A DNA stretch of 64,000 bases, taken from contig NC_135044.1 of assembly GCF_051020975.1 (NCBI RefSeq), forward strand, positions 7,008,501 through 7,072,500. Direction: 5' to 3'. The stretch comes from Osmia lignaria lignaria. Taxonomy: Eukaryota > Arthropoda > Insecta > Hymenoptera > Megachilidae. The position numbers and the translations under genes are program-made. The notes under the pieces were generated by a model that was not told the DNA's origin, did not search any database, and saw only the letters and a program-made list of their open reading frames with translations. The first letter of the stretch is position 1. Each line of letters opens with the position of its first letter. Positions 33,507 to 45,565 of the stretch are shown one piece after another.

Positions 33507-36500
33507 TCACCCCTTTTTTCTCTGCAGAGAGAAGCGAGATTTCTTCTGTACCGACGTCCAGTTTTCACGTGGTCGACGTTTGGAAACCGACCTGAAGGAA
33601 ACAGGTACGATCATTCTATAAAATTGTAGGCAAAGGCAACCATTTCCAACGTTTCTATCTCTTTTAACATTTCCGAATTTCCTTCTCCTGGCAGGTACGT
33701 CCTCGTCCGAGTTCTTTGGAACAACAGCCAAAGAACTACCACGAAATTTGACTCTATCCCCTTTTCTCTCCACAGAGACTGGTCTCTCCTCGTTTTCCGG
33801 TAAGAATTCTCTAGCAGACGTATCTCGCGCGCTCTTCACGAAGAATACCGAATAAGGATCCCTAGCTGATTTACATTCGTCCAGTTCTTTCTGCGTCTCC
33901 ACGATTTCCTTCTGCCCTCCGCTTTCAGGACCAGACTTCTCGAAGGTTCGAATCCAGAGGTCGTCTCGATCGTATCTTCTGTACGGACGTTCAGGTGATT
34001 TCTTGTCGGAAACCACTGACGACTTTTCGTCTGGAGAATCACCAGTGGTACACTTTGGCTCTCCCATACCTCCGTATATTCTAAGTTCCTTTACCAAGGA
34101 CGATTCGGAGCAACTACCTGTCAAACTGTCATGTTCTTCTCGATAAGCATGATTTTCATAAATGACACTAGTGTTGGTATCCGGCTTCACCTGGTCCAGT
34201 TTCTTCGACCTCCTCAGTCGCGCTGAGAATCTTTGCACCAGTCCCTTCATGCCGTAGGATTTAACCTCCCTATCTGCTTGCTCGCTGCGGGTTACGTAGT
34301 CGATGATGTCCGCTGGTGTATCCTCGAATCCGGAACCAGCTAGTCTGGTTATGCTAGGATGCGTGTCCAGATGATAATTTCTGTCCGGTGACTTCTTGTC
34401 CGGATCCATGTTGGTCAGTCGGCCAGGATGCTTGAACTTGATGGACGAAACGCTTGTCTTCTCTGATATGGTGAAGGGAAATCGGTCTTGACTCTTCCTA
34501 AACCGTGGTGAATCCCTCGTTCTTTCATATCCGTGATGTAATTTGGACGTTGAGGAAGCGTGTTGCGTAGCCTCGTATATCTTCTCCGTGAAATAGGTCA
34601 TAGTGTTTCGTTCCGAGCAGATGTTCCTACGAAGCTGTTCAGCAGCTAACCTCTCCATAGAGAATCGAAGCTTGTCTCGATGGTGAAGCGTTTTTCTCTT
34701 TTTTCCAAATTCCTCCTCTTCGGAGGACGATTCCTGGAATATTTCTTGACAACCACCGTCACCGATTTGCTTCTCCAGCAGTGTTGTCCTCCTTTCTTCT
34801 GCAGCTCCCTCGCAGACTTCTTTCTCGTAAGTGTTCGTGTACTTTGTTCGATGATTTCTTGATCTTGCCGATGATTCCTGGTCTTCCAAACTGCTTTGAT
34901 GCTCGTTTTGATTATCTGATGAATTCTGAGTCTCAATGGTGCCCTCTGCCTTGGGTTCAACTTGAGACTCGCCAGAATTCTTGTCGTCGTTGGTACTAAC
35001 TCGATAGGTCTCATTTTGTGTCCTTTCGGTGTCCTCCGGTCGGTCGTCGTCGTTTGGGATTTCCAAAAGAGTCAAACAGTCCTTAGACTGAGCTTCCTTC
35101 GAACCTAAACTCATTCTTTCCGAATTTTCCGACTCAAAAGTTTTGTTTTGGTCCCGCTGGGTGTCATTCATGGACGAATCAGATGTAGGACTGATCGACT
35201 CGCCAAAGGTCTCAGCTAAATAATTTTTAGTAGCAGATAGACTCTCGCGGAATCTTGAAAGCTCCTCTGTCCCAGCAGATTCCACTTGGCACCCCTTGGA
35301 TAATGACCGAATACTTTCATAATTCGAAGCTGCATCATTTTTCGCGCGAAAAGACTCATCGTTTCTTTCGGAACACGATTGAAGTCCTTCGGGAGATGAT
35401 GACACATTTTGAGAAGCTGATCTGTTTGATTTGATCCTGTTTGTTGGCACCTTCACTGGGATCCTCGATCTCCTGCTAACAGAAGATCCACAGGACATCT
35501 CTGACCCGTTGAACCGACTACGATTCGTAGGAAAGTTATTTTCAGACGAGTATTCACTGCAGGCATTTACCGGGGTCTCATTCGTTGTTTGTTGTTTTAA
35601 GGAGACGTTTGACAGCGCCACTATCAAAGCGTCAGTGTCCAAACACCTCCCTGATGAAGCTTTAGCTGCTGGTGACGTAACGTGAGACACTTCCTGTGAA
35701 TTCAACGCAAGGGTAGGAACGTTTGTAAATTGTTGTCTATTTACAGTGCTGTTAGAAGTGTGATTAGTGCATGATTCTCTTGAGGAAAGGTTTTCTTTCG
35801 GCTGCTCTGGGAACTTCTCATCAAACAGCTCCATGAACGCAGAAGCAACACTGCTAGTTTCAGTGTTTTCAGCTTCCTTAGACTTAAAATTCTGCTGTTC
35901 CTGGTCTTCTCTGGGAAGAAAAGGATTCTTGAACACTGAACTCCTCAAACTGTTTCCTGTCGAAGGAGTCCGCGTTTCTTTCCACCTGGAAGAATCAATG
36001 CAGCGTCCGTTTCGAGGCGTTTGCCCCATTTTCTCCAAATTTATCACACTGCATTCTAAATTGTTAGATGTTTCAGGTTTTCCTTTGGCTGAAGAAGATT
36101 CTGGTCTAACGCTGCCTCCAAAGGCGTCTCTCGTGGTTCTCGAAGAGGCCCCCATTCGATAGAACGAATCGTGAGTTATTCTTGAGGAAGACAGAGGCGT
36201 TGACATCGAACTCTGAAGGAAATTAATCTCTGAAAAAATTTCGTTTCTAGGAGGATCCGAAACTTCAGGTGGAACCGAGGACCTCCTTGAAGACAGAGGT
36301 GGCAGGTGATTAGGCGAAGCTGGAGAGGTAATTGGAATTAAATGTTCAATTCTCTGGATAAATACAGTTTCACGACTGGATTCTGGGTCGCTCCCAGAAC
36401 TTAAGTTCTGTAGGATCACGCCAGCTTGAGGTCTGTAACCTCCAAATCTCGTGGGTCGGACGTTGTTCAAAGAGATTGGAGAAAGTGATCGCAGATCGAC

Positions 36501-37122
36501 TTTGTTTTTAGGTGAATTTTCGCGCGATGCACTAGAATATAAGCGAAGTAACGGTGGCTGAGATCTGGAAGAATCATTGTCGGAACCGTTGCGTTTGCTA
36601 CGGTATGGACCTAATGTAGGAAGCGTCCTTCCTGACAATGGAGAATTCAATGTTTCTGTCAAGGTAGATCTTGGTTCAGATTGTGACGACCTGCTTTCGA
36701 GCATCGAGCTTCTGTTTGATCTCTGATCGTCGTTAGAGGTGCTTTTTGAGTCTAATACATTCGTTTCGGTGGGTTTCAAAACCACCATTGTCTGATTCTG
36801 CAAACGAAGCCTAGCCCTCCTGCGCGCTCTAGCACCTCTTTCTTGAATTACGCTCGAAGATGGTTGCTCTTCCTCTTTCTCTTCACTTTCTTCGATTTTT
36901 TCTGCAGTACCGCGGAAAGTTGTATCCCGTTGTTGAGACAAACGTCGATTGATGTTAATCACGCGAATTGTCAGATGTGTTGCCTGGTTTGGTGAGGAAT
37001 AATGGCGAAGACGTTCTTTTAGATCAGAAGGGGAACTCTCGGCGGAACTACTGCTTCCGCTTATCGCTAGGGTCTCTTCGCCTTCGTTGATAGAACGATC
37101 TGCACCATCACGGTTACGTCCA
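33507..37122 (-). CDS. Large exon of an unrecognised Ser-rich protein (about 1,200 aa, partial)
   Basis: A single minus-strand frame stays open for about 3.6 kb, far beyond chance here, so it is surely coding. It continues upstream of the first in-frame ATG (36788) with protein-like sequence (KERLRHYSSPNQATHLTIR) to an acceptor-like AAATAG before 37122, so upstream exons are expected. The product is rich in Ser, Glu, Arg and Asn, has many short SP and RS-like words, and looks mostly disordered. A better-ordered segment lies roughly 220-290 residues from the end: PSITRLAGSGFEDTPADIID, then KGLVQRFSARLRRSKK. DKKSPDR and DKKSPERPYRRYDRD form a repeated short motif. I do not recognise the family and assign no function. 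A possible upstream exon ends at about 37448 (MLNNNKSLGNFE|GTAAAG), but its phase does not fit the obvious acceptors. The last 60 codons may include a small intron. Confidence 0.85.
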
Positions 37123-40100
37123 CTATTTATTTATCGAGCATTTAATGTTTCCCGTTAGTCAATCAATGCTTTAAACCTTCTGTACACCGTTTTTACTAAT
37201 AATCTTTTATGATAATGATAATGTAAAAAGAATATACGTATTTAAAAAAGAAATTTTCAAATTATATAAAAATAGAAGAAGAATCAATTTTTGTTAATTC
37301 AAAAAGTGGAAATCTGATTATGAATAATAATGAATGATGAGAAGAAAGATGAAATCGAAGGTTTTGAAATATTGAGATGTAAAATTTCAATTTTGAAATT
37401 TGTAAATTCGTACCAGTGGAAGAGGATAGGGGACTGGGTGTCTTTACCTCAAAGTTCCCCAAACTCTTGTTGTTATTTAACATATCGAATCCATGGGTAA
37501 TATTTTGTCGATTTTCTATGCATGGAACTTTTGCAAGAGGTTAGCAGAACCTTCAAGTTGCTTTTCATTCCCAATATGCAATTAAAAACAAAAAAGTATG
37601 TCTTGTTTAACGAAGCAACTAGATCGCGTACGTTTTTCTTCAAATCAAATGTGGAAAAATATTTTATTTTTTAATATTGTTTCACGATATTATTGAATAA
37701 AAATTATTATAGTATAGTTTTTCTTTCTATTGTTATTAGAAATCGATATTTTCAACTCTGAATTTATTTTTTAATTTTTAGAGCAATGTGGCCCATCTCC
37801 CATTATCATCTAATGGTGAAATCATTGGCGCTGTAGTCTTGTTCCTGCAATTTCTATTACTCTTAACACCTTAAATACGCTTTGGTATCATTGAAAGAGG
37901 CATGTTATGGATACAAAACTTCTTACGGATTTCAACAAATTAAAAAAGTGAGGTATGTACAAGCAAAAATATACCACCATTTTATCGTTGAATGCCTGTA
38001 GCATTTCTTCAATGTTCACCACTAGATGGTGCTAGTAAATAGCTTTCAAGGCCTCCATTTATATAAACTTAAAAAACATAAAAATAAGACTTGCACAGTA
38101 CATCGAGTCTTTTAAACCAATTACTTTATAATAATATATTGTTCTCTATTTCTGCTGTGCAAATGAAATAATTATAGCACTCTGATTAAGAACATATACT
38201 TAAGAAAACAGTGCTGGGGATGAAAACACCCTCATTAAAAAATGCTAATATTTTTCCATTTATTTCAATAATTCCTTTAATGGAAGAAGTTAATTTGGTA
38301 CTCTTTATCTAACTCTACCTATGATAGTAATAAGTTTTTCGTACGATGGAATAATTTTTTGCATACTACCCTTATATCCACCATGACTTTTATCATTCAC
38401 ACGTTGGGATCCTTCTTTTTCCATGTAACGGTGTGTCATGACCATCAGGACTGGATAGTGGTAGTTGTAATTAATCGAATTAGAAAGTATAATGCACTGA
38501 AAGCATGTATGTTAATGGATGCATCGGTTAAGGAACTAGCTAATGGCAAGTAGTCACGATTATCTCGGACGAACCTAACTTCAACTTTCGCAAACTGTTT
38601 CTTTGTACGCACATAAGAAAATCAGTTTTGCTCTTTTTTAAATGGCGTACGAAAACCCCTTTTCACACCTGCAGGATACGTTGTAGAACGAAATCTGCAA
38701 TTATAGTGATTTCAAAGAGACGTATGGTACGTAATACAACACGGTTTTCACAAGATTGTTACATCTTTGTGTTATTAATTGAGAGTCGAGTGTTACTCTT
38801 AATTGCAGATTTAATCTGATAGAGCATGATTTTGATTTTTGCCTTACCCTTAATGTATCATCCTATAATTTTCATTTAGCTTACATGTGTAACAGATGGT
38901 TTATCTATTGCTCGATCATTCCTGCTGAAACGTTCTGAAGCTAATTAAAAATCTTCGTTCGAACGGTGTTATTGAACTTAATAAACTATGATTATTATGA
39001 GAAATATATGCTTCTTGTTGTGTTATAGAAGCATTAATTTGCAAAGTGAAAAACCTTTCTTGATGTTTAGTATTTTACACAAAGTAAGTTAAAAAAAAAT
39101 TGTCTTCAAGGTAAAAACAATGTATTTTTACTTAATAACAATGAAATAACCAGGTAAAATTAATTTGAAGTAACACCTCGTACGCACTGCGTCCGACGGA
39201 AGCTCGCCCTGGAATCTATGGCAATCGCCGTTGCGAAAATTCCTTTCAATCATAATTCAGAAATATTAATATTTTATTTTTTAACTTTTCTTATAAATAC
39301 ATTTCGTATACCTATTTCTTCATTCAATTAAAATACGTAAGGGGTTTCTATTTAAACAATAGAGCAAAGTAGAATGATTGATACCACTTTGATAATTTTT
39401 ATAATAAATTTCTTTTTCCAAAGAATTCCTTGAAATTATAAATAATAATATATTGTGAAAATAGTCGGTGAAATCTGTTAAAAATAAAAATACCATCTAA
39501 TGAAACTTTCAACAGCTTCGTGGTAGTTAACAGTGTTAATAACACTTCTGTGATTATGCATTCAATACGGGGATAAGATTGTTGCATCGTGAAAATAATT
39601 AGAGCGTCTTTGCAAACGAGACCACTTGAAATGGAAGGATCTTTGTGCGTGGTACGGGGTTTGTTCGCTGTCCGACGATGGCAAAGAGGAAAGTCTGGCT
39701 AACGAGGGAGCCAAGAACAGCTTACTTGGCGGAGGCAGACCATTTTCGAAAGTTCGCCGAGTTGTGTAACAAACTTTACTCAGGATTGGTTGCCCGAAGG
39801 GACGGGTGGGGCTGCCGGAAGCACGACAGGCGGAAAGAGGGTGAAACGTTGAGGGACAAAGAGAAGGAGACAGAGATGGTGGTTCTAGCGAAGAAAAGGA
39901 AGGGAACCGTGGAGAAGAGATCCTCCGAGAGAAGAGATTCAGTTAGGATTCTCTATAACCGATCTACCGTTATACGTCCGACGAAATACGAGCAACTTCG
40001 TAATGATAAGCGATACGAGAATACCTTTGGGAACTATCCTAGGAAAAAGAAACAACGTTTCCTTCGGTTTCGACATTTCTCATACATTTTTTCTTTCTTT

Positions 40101-40400
40101 ACGATAACCACAAAACATTTGCTCTTTTTTAAAAATTTGACAAATTTTTCTATAAATTGGGCAATGTAAAATAAAGAAAACTGAAGTTATTTACGGAATG
40201 TGTGACCATCAGGCTGGATCTCAACACCATGCTTTAACAGGATTTTCCAAATGAACTATCATCGAGGGAAAAGATAATAATTAAATCTCATCAAGATTGA
40301 ATTTCCTCAAGTTTTATTTGGTACTGCGAGCCCTAAGAATCCGCCGAGATAAAAACGTGCGTGTTGACCAAGTGCAAACAAGAATAAACAAAATGAAAAA
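37123..40400. other. No supported gene
   Basis: The stretch is AT-rich. The plus-strand frame at 39645-40169 (174 codons, very rich in Lys, Arg and Glu) follows a purine-rich patch and has no domain. One CTCF-like motif lies at 38019. Upstream exons of the minus-strand Ser-rich gene may lie here but I could not establish them. Confidence 0.45.
38019..38033 (+). promoter_or_regulatory. CTCF-like site
   Basis: CCACTAGATGGTGCT fits the CTCF core CCASYAGRKGGCRSY at 14 of 15 positions; the one difference is T for C in the GGC. It stands in AT-rich intergenic DNA just upstream of the Ser-rich gene. Confidence 0.45.
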
Positions 40401-43400
40401 GAAAATTGAATCATAGAATGATTCAGCGAGAATCGTGCAGCTCTGAAACAACCCAATAATTATTAATTTCAGCCTTTTGAATCGTGGTTAGGTTTGCTTT
40501 TTTAGAAGCAAACTTCCTCGAAGTCGGGTTGTTCGCAGGGGAATAAAAGAAAATTCGTAAGGTATTGCAGCCCCGCCGGAAGTGTGTTGGCCGAAGAAAA
40601 AGAGAAGGTACGCGAGTCGATGCAGATCACAAAGTGCAGGATGCGGCGGCAGTTGGTTGTTCCCCAACGCTCCTAATTCCGTCGGTCGCGCGGACGTCAA
40701 ACAAACAACCGGCAATTAAATGCAAATACGGCTAATGCGTTCTGGGTCGAATGTGCAAGTCATCAGGCTCGTTATGGAGATCCACCCGCGGCCATGTTGT
40801 TTCGGCTTGTGTGTTACACGGCCATTGTATATATACATGTATGTATATGTCAATATATCGATGCGCTTTCGAACAGATCGAGCGAGTCGAAGCGGAGTGA
40901 AACAGAGATGCCGCTCAGGGATAACCAGGCCCGAACAAATACCCGAAACTATGGATCAAAGGATCCTATGAAATTTCTTTTGTCTGTATCTTTAGAGTGC
41001 CTCTTTTGTGATCGAGTGCAATTAAAAACTCCACTTTCATTTTCACTCGGGATGATACACTTTATTGCTACCCGGAATTATGGCCGATTTGCCTAAAAAT
41101 AATTGGACCGATCCAACATCCACAGTCCAACACGAAGAATCTCAAAAGGGTAGGAAGCTTTTCGAAGCAACGGATATTACAATTTCCTCTTACAAGATCA
41201 TCGTTGGATAAAAGGCATCGAATCTCGGAGGACATTGAATCGCGCCCGTCTATGGGGTCTTCTTGATCCGCGGGGTAAACCTGTGCAGCGACAGACGCTC
41301 GGATCAGGCCAGGGTCTTCGTTCTCATCGGTTCGGTGTGCACCATCGACGCGAACACATCGGGCACATTCAGTTGGCGGCCCGAAGGGTGTTCGAAGAGA
41401 GACGGAGGGACGGATCAGGAGGTAGCTGGAGGGAGAGACGGAGGGGTTGAAACGTACGCAGGTTCGCGTACCATCCATATTATGGACGGTGAACGTATAT
41501 TACCGGGTCAGGATACACGAAGCCGCGGCGTATCGTGCAGAATAGACCAGCGGATTACGGGTTATACACAATCTGCGGGATTTGAGGGATGTATAGAATC
41601 ATGGATCTGCGCGGGCCAAGTGTGTGCGTTGGGTGCGCAAGCGCACCGACTCGATTACGGAAGCTGGGAAGAGAAGCCATCTAGGAAATCCCGGGAGAGA
41701 CTGATTCGCGTCTATCCCACCCCACAGACGTATCATTGAAAAGTCCGGATCGTTCTTCTTTCGACTCGATCGGAATGCTTTATGTTTCTCGATGTTCTTG
41801 CATTCTTTTTCGCTATTCTTAACTGGATGGCAAATTGAATCTTTTCTGGAATTGAAATAATATTGGGTACATTCGTTACTACGTTATTCGATGAATGGGG
41901 GTGGAAGTAATTTGTTAATTGACATTCGGTCAAAATGATTTTTCAACGCATAGAAGTTAGATGAAAAATCAAAAATGACTACGGTATGCCTAGAAGGAAT
42001 CTGAAGTGTGTATTTGATCGAAACATTACGTACTCGAGACGCAATGTCCACATCGGTGTTGCGTTGCTGTTATCGAAGCATATGTCATGAAAGGCATAGT
42101 CAGCGATCGTTACACGGCCACGTGACGTTGGCCTAATACAACAAGATCGCTATCGTGATTTCATAGGGTGCTTGTGTATACCTTGACGAATGACGTTCGC
42201 TCGTCAATGGATCAAGATTTTCTGTATTGTTACACTGCCACGTGCTGTTACGGTTAAATGTGTGGCACGCGTTTACTTAAGCAAATTGCAACGAGTATCC
42301 GTGCACCGAGTTTTTATAGATCATCAGGGTTAAGCTTCGTTGGTCTCGGTTCGTTGAAACCGATCAAATGAGTTGCGATTCAGACCAGTGTAAGAGTAAA
42401 CTGTTGCGAATGTACATTGAAATTTTTATTTATAGATTTTTACATTATATTCATATATAATAATTGAAATTTTAATACAAGTATATCTTGAAGAAGTAGA
42501 ATTTACCCTAGGACTTAGAGCCTAAAGGGTAATGGTTTCATTGCTCCTAACAATGTGGTCTTCTTCTACTTATATCACCGTTTCTGCCATCCCTACCTCG
42601 AGGTTTATCTCGTAGCATCTCGAACCAGGTGGGCATCTCTAAACAGCCAACCACAAATGGTCCGAGTCAAGAGTGTGGATGTCGCGTGGACCATTCGATG
42701 CTGACCCCGTGTCGGGTAGAGATCGACAATGCTGCGTTGAAGATCCAGCGAATCGCGAGAGGCCGCGAGAGCCCAACGGACGGAACAATGCGACCACTCG
42801 AGCGCGTGCATTTAATTGTTTCCGTTTCTGTCCGACGTCGTTTTCATTCGTGTGCACCGCCTCTAAGCGTGCTCTCCGCTCGTTAGGCAGTTCCTCTCGG
42901 AAGCGGAAGATGTCAATGCTAAAGCTGAGCCCTCTCGCCTTCCAACTCCTTCGACATCGACCGTTGGGGTATGGGGATTGGGTTTTCGCGAAAGACAGCC
43001 GGGGACAACTTAATTTACTTGTTTCGTCGATGAACTTTTGCGGCGACTCGCGATAACGATGGTGGAAAGGTTCTGCCGAACACAAAGCAGAGTACCTGGC
43101 TGATTTTTCAGCTTAATGGCTCCATTGTGACGGATGAAGGAAAAGGGTCGAATCGCTAGATTTTCGCTTTAACTTCGAGAATATATTTCGGCTTGATGAT
43201 GGTGGACTAATCAAACACGTTTTCAGTATCGTGGGAATTATTAGTGACCGCCGAGGTGAATTTAACGTAACCGCATATTCAATAGAAAGAAATATTTTTA
43301 TACATATATGTTCATATATTGGAAGGATAATTTTAAACGAACAGTATAAAATTTAGAAAAGAAAAGTGATATGAAAGTTGCATTTAACATACTTTTAGCT

Positions 43401-45100
43401 GGAAAAAAAATCTGAAAAAAATAATTCTGGCTCGTGCGAACCCAATGGATATGATAAAATCTAGCCCGAAATCAAACCTGCCAATTACATACAAATGACT
43501 GACATGAGTCTATAGAAATCTGAGCGTGTCAACCATATATAGCTGATACGAAAGTTAACACTTGCTTAATCATGTCAGGTTGAAACCATTTATGCGAGAA
43601 TTTATAAAAATATTCTATATAATATTCACAAATTGTCATTCACAAAAAAGTAGGAAACGCTTATTGGACAATCTAATTATGTAATAGAAGAGACCTCTAG
43701 CATTACACGTATTTGGCTAATGCAAAACTGTCAATAGAGAGCAAGGGTTAAATTATGTATGCCGCGCATAAACGGGCCGCAGTATGCAAATGTGTACAAA
43801 GTGTCTGAAACATTTTGCCAGCCGTTATTCCCCGGCTTATGAAAACCCGACCGCGAGCTACTGGATCCAATTTCCATCAACGCTTCTCTTCGCCGGCAAC
43901 GTTTCGCGAAACCAGACCGAAACTGTTTGATTCCTTTCTGTAAAAACGAATAAACATCTCAAGGAACAATTTAGAATTTAATTTGTATCGATTACAAATA
44001 TGTTTGATAATTCTCGTACACCTTCAGAAGTTGCAATTACGTTTCCCTCATTAATGCATCGTCGGCTTAATTAAAAAGTGATTCGATAAAATTGAATTCA
44101 ATGAATAAATTACACACAGTGAAATTTCAATGAATTATGTAACATGCGATGGAGTTTTGCATACTTTGCAATGGTAAAAGCGTTAAATAGATGACGTGAC
44201 ACGTAAATATTATACCACTGCATTATTGGTAAATAATCCGCTAGCAAGTTTCGCAAAAGCAACCCTCCAACTCCCACATCAGACCGCCATATTAGTAACA
44301 TCGAAGAAACAACCAAATGGCCCCCAACAACGAAACAAAAAATGGAGGAAATTCTTAATTTTAATCTCACTGCGAGGTGCGATAATTTCGTGTGGCCACT
44401 TTGTCGCTGTTTTACCGCATAAAGTCTGCTTTAATTACCGCCTCGGGCACAGCCTGGCCTGGGTACCGGTTGGACAGAGGCCGTCCCTCGGTAAACGACG
44501 CCGGGCGTCCCGTGAGCCAACACGAGGTGGATGCCTAGCGGTCGTGCGAAGGCGCGCGAAAATAATATTTTATTCATACACCGTAGACGCGGGAGTCTCC
44601 GCTTCGGGCTACATAGTGTCCGGGGAGCGGTCGTTGTACGGTCAAGAGTGCGGTCGATGGCTTGGATTACGATTAAGGTACATTTTCACGTGCCATTAAA
44701 AGTCATTGCAACCAAAAACTGAAAGTCGCCCTGACTGTGGACGATTGTCTATAAAACTGGACGAGCCTTCAGAGATCCACGGCTCTTGGTGTCCTCATCC
44801 TCCATGGAGGATGGTGTGTTTGTATGTATATGCATTCGCCGGGCACAAAGAGGAAGAGACGAAACGTCCCTTGCAAAATGTTCCCGCCGCTTTGTACACA
44901 TTTGCATACCGCGTTTCGCGTGTGCGTGGCGACGTGTGAAATCCGACCTCCGTCGTCCCTTCTTCCTTCATCGCGTGTACAACACGTACTGCGCGCGTGC
45001 CCATCGCTCCACACTCTAGATTCCGCTTCAGCTTCCTCCACCCTGGTCGTAACACGGTAGCCATTTTCAGTTACGACGTATACGGAGAAAAGAATTTACC
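40401..45100. other. GC-rich patches without a supported gene
   Basis: Patches at about 40.5-41.7, 42.6-43.1 and 44.4-45.05 kb are clearly richer in GC and CpG than their surroundings and carry overlapping open frames on both strands (up to about 167 codons). None has a recognisable domain or consistent splice sites. They could be regulatory CpG islands, non-coding exons of a large neighbouring gene, or lncRNA. Confidence 0.4.
43341..43378 (+). repeat. Dispersed repeat family, partial copy
   Basis: Contains ACAGTATAAAATTTAGAAAA followed by GAAAAGTGATATGAAA, matching the 5' part of the copies at 16217 and 18701. The 3' ATGGTCC part is missing. Confidence 0.4.
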
Positions 45101-45550
45101 GTCAACGCGATGCATCTCACCCCTTATGCATCGGGGTAACTTTGAAGCGGATATAATTAAAATAATTTGATTACGGATATTTGTCCTTAAATTACAGTAA
45201 ACTTTACCTGTCTTATTTTATCGATTCTCTGATAAATAATAAAGAAACGTCTGAAGAGTGCCTACGCAATGCAATAATCACAAATTAATCAATTCATTAA
45301 CAGTTTGATTACAACGAAAGTGTAGCATTGCAATTAACCCAGAAATTTTTTTCTTCGATCAGACGTCCTATGATAATTTCATCTCGATGGACGTTTTTTT
45401 TTTTTTCAATGAGAGCAATCGTGTTGCTAGATACGAGGTGGCAAGGAGCAGCCTCTCGCAGAAAGGGCAAATAACGTCGTTAGGAGGGGTTAATGGAAGA
45501 GCCGCGAAAATTATTGCTCAAACGTAGCGTATTTATTGCGTCTGCTATCT

Positions 45551-45565
45551 AGCGCCCCCTCACGG
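45551..45565 (-). promoter_or_regulatory. Weaker CTCF-like site
   Basis: On the minus strand CCGTGAGGGGGCGCT has a perfect CTCF-type core AGGGGGCGCT; three of the first five flanking bases differ from the consensus. Confidence 0.3.

Noticed and set aside
34646..36162. Other frames inside the Ser-rich exon on both strands
   Set aside because: They are shadows of the 3.6-kb minus-strand coding frame.
39645..40169. Plus-strand 174-codon Lys/Arg/Glu-rich frame
   Set aside because: It lies in a purine-rich patch, ends in AT-rich hydrophobic codons, and shows no domain or splice context.
42639..43085. Minus-strand 148-codon frame in a CpG-rich patch
   Set aside because: The opposite strand is open over the same interval, and neither translation resembles a protein family.
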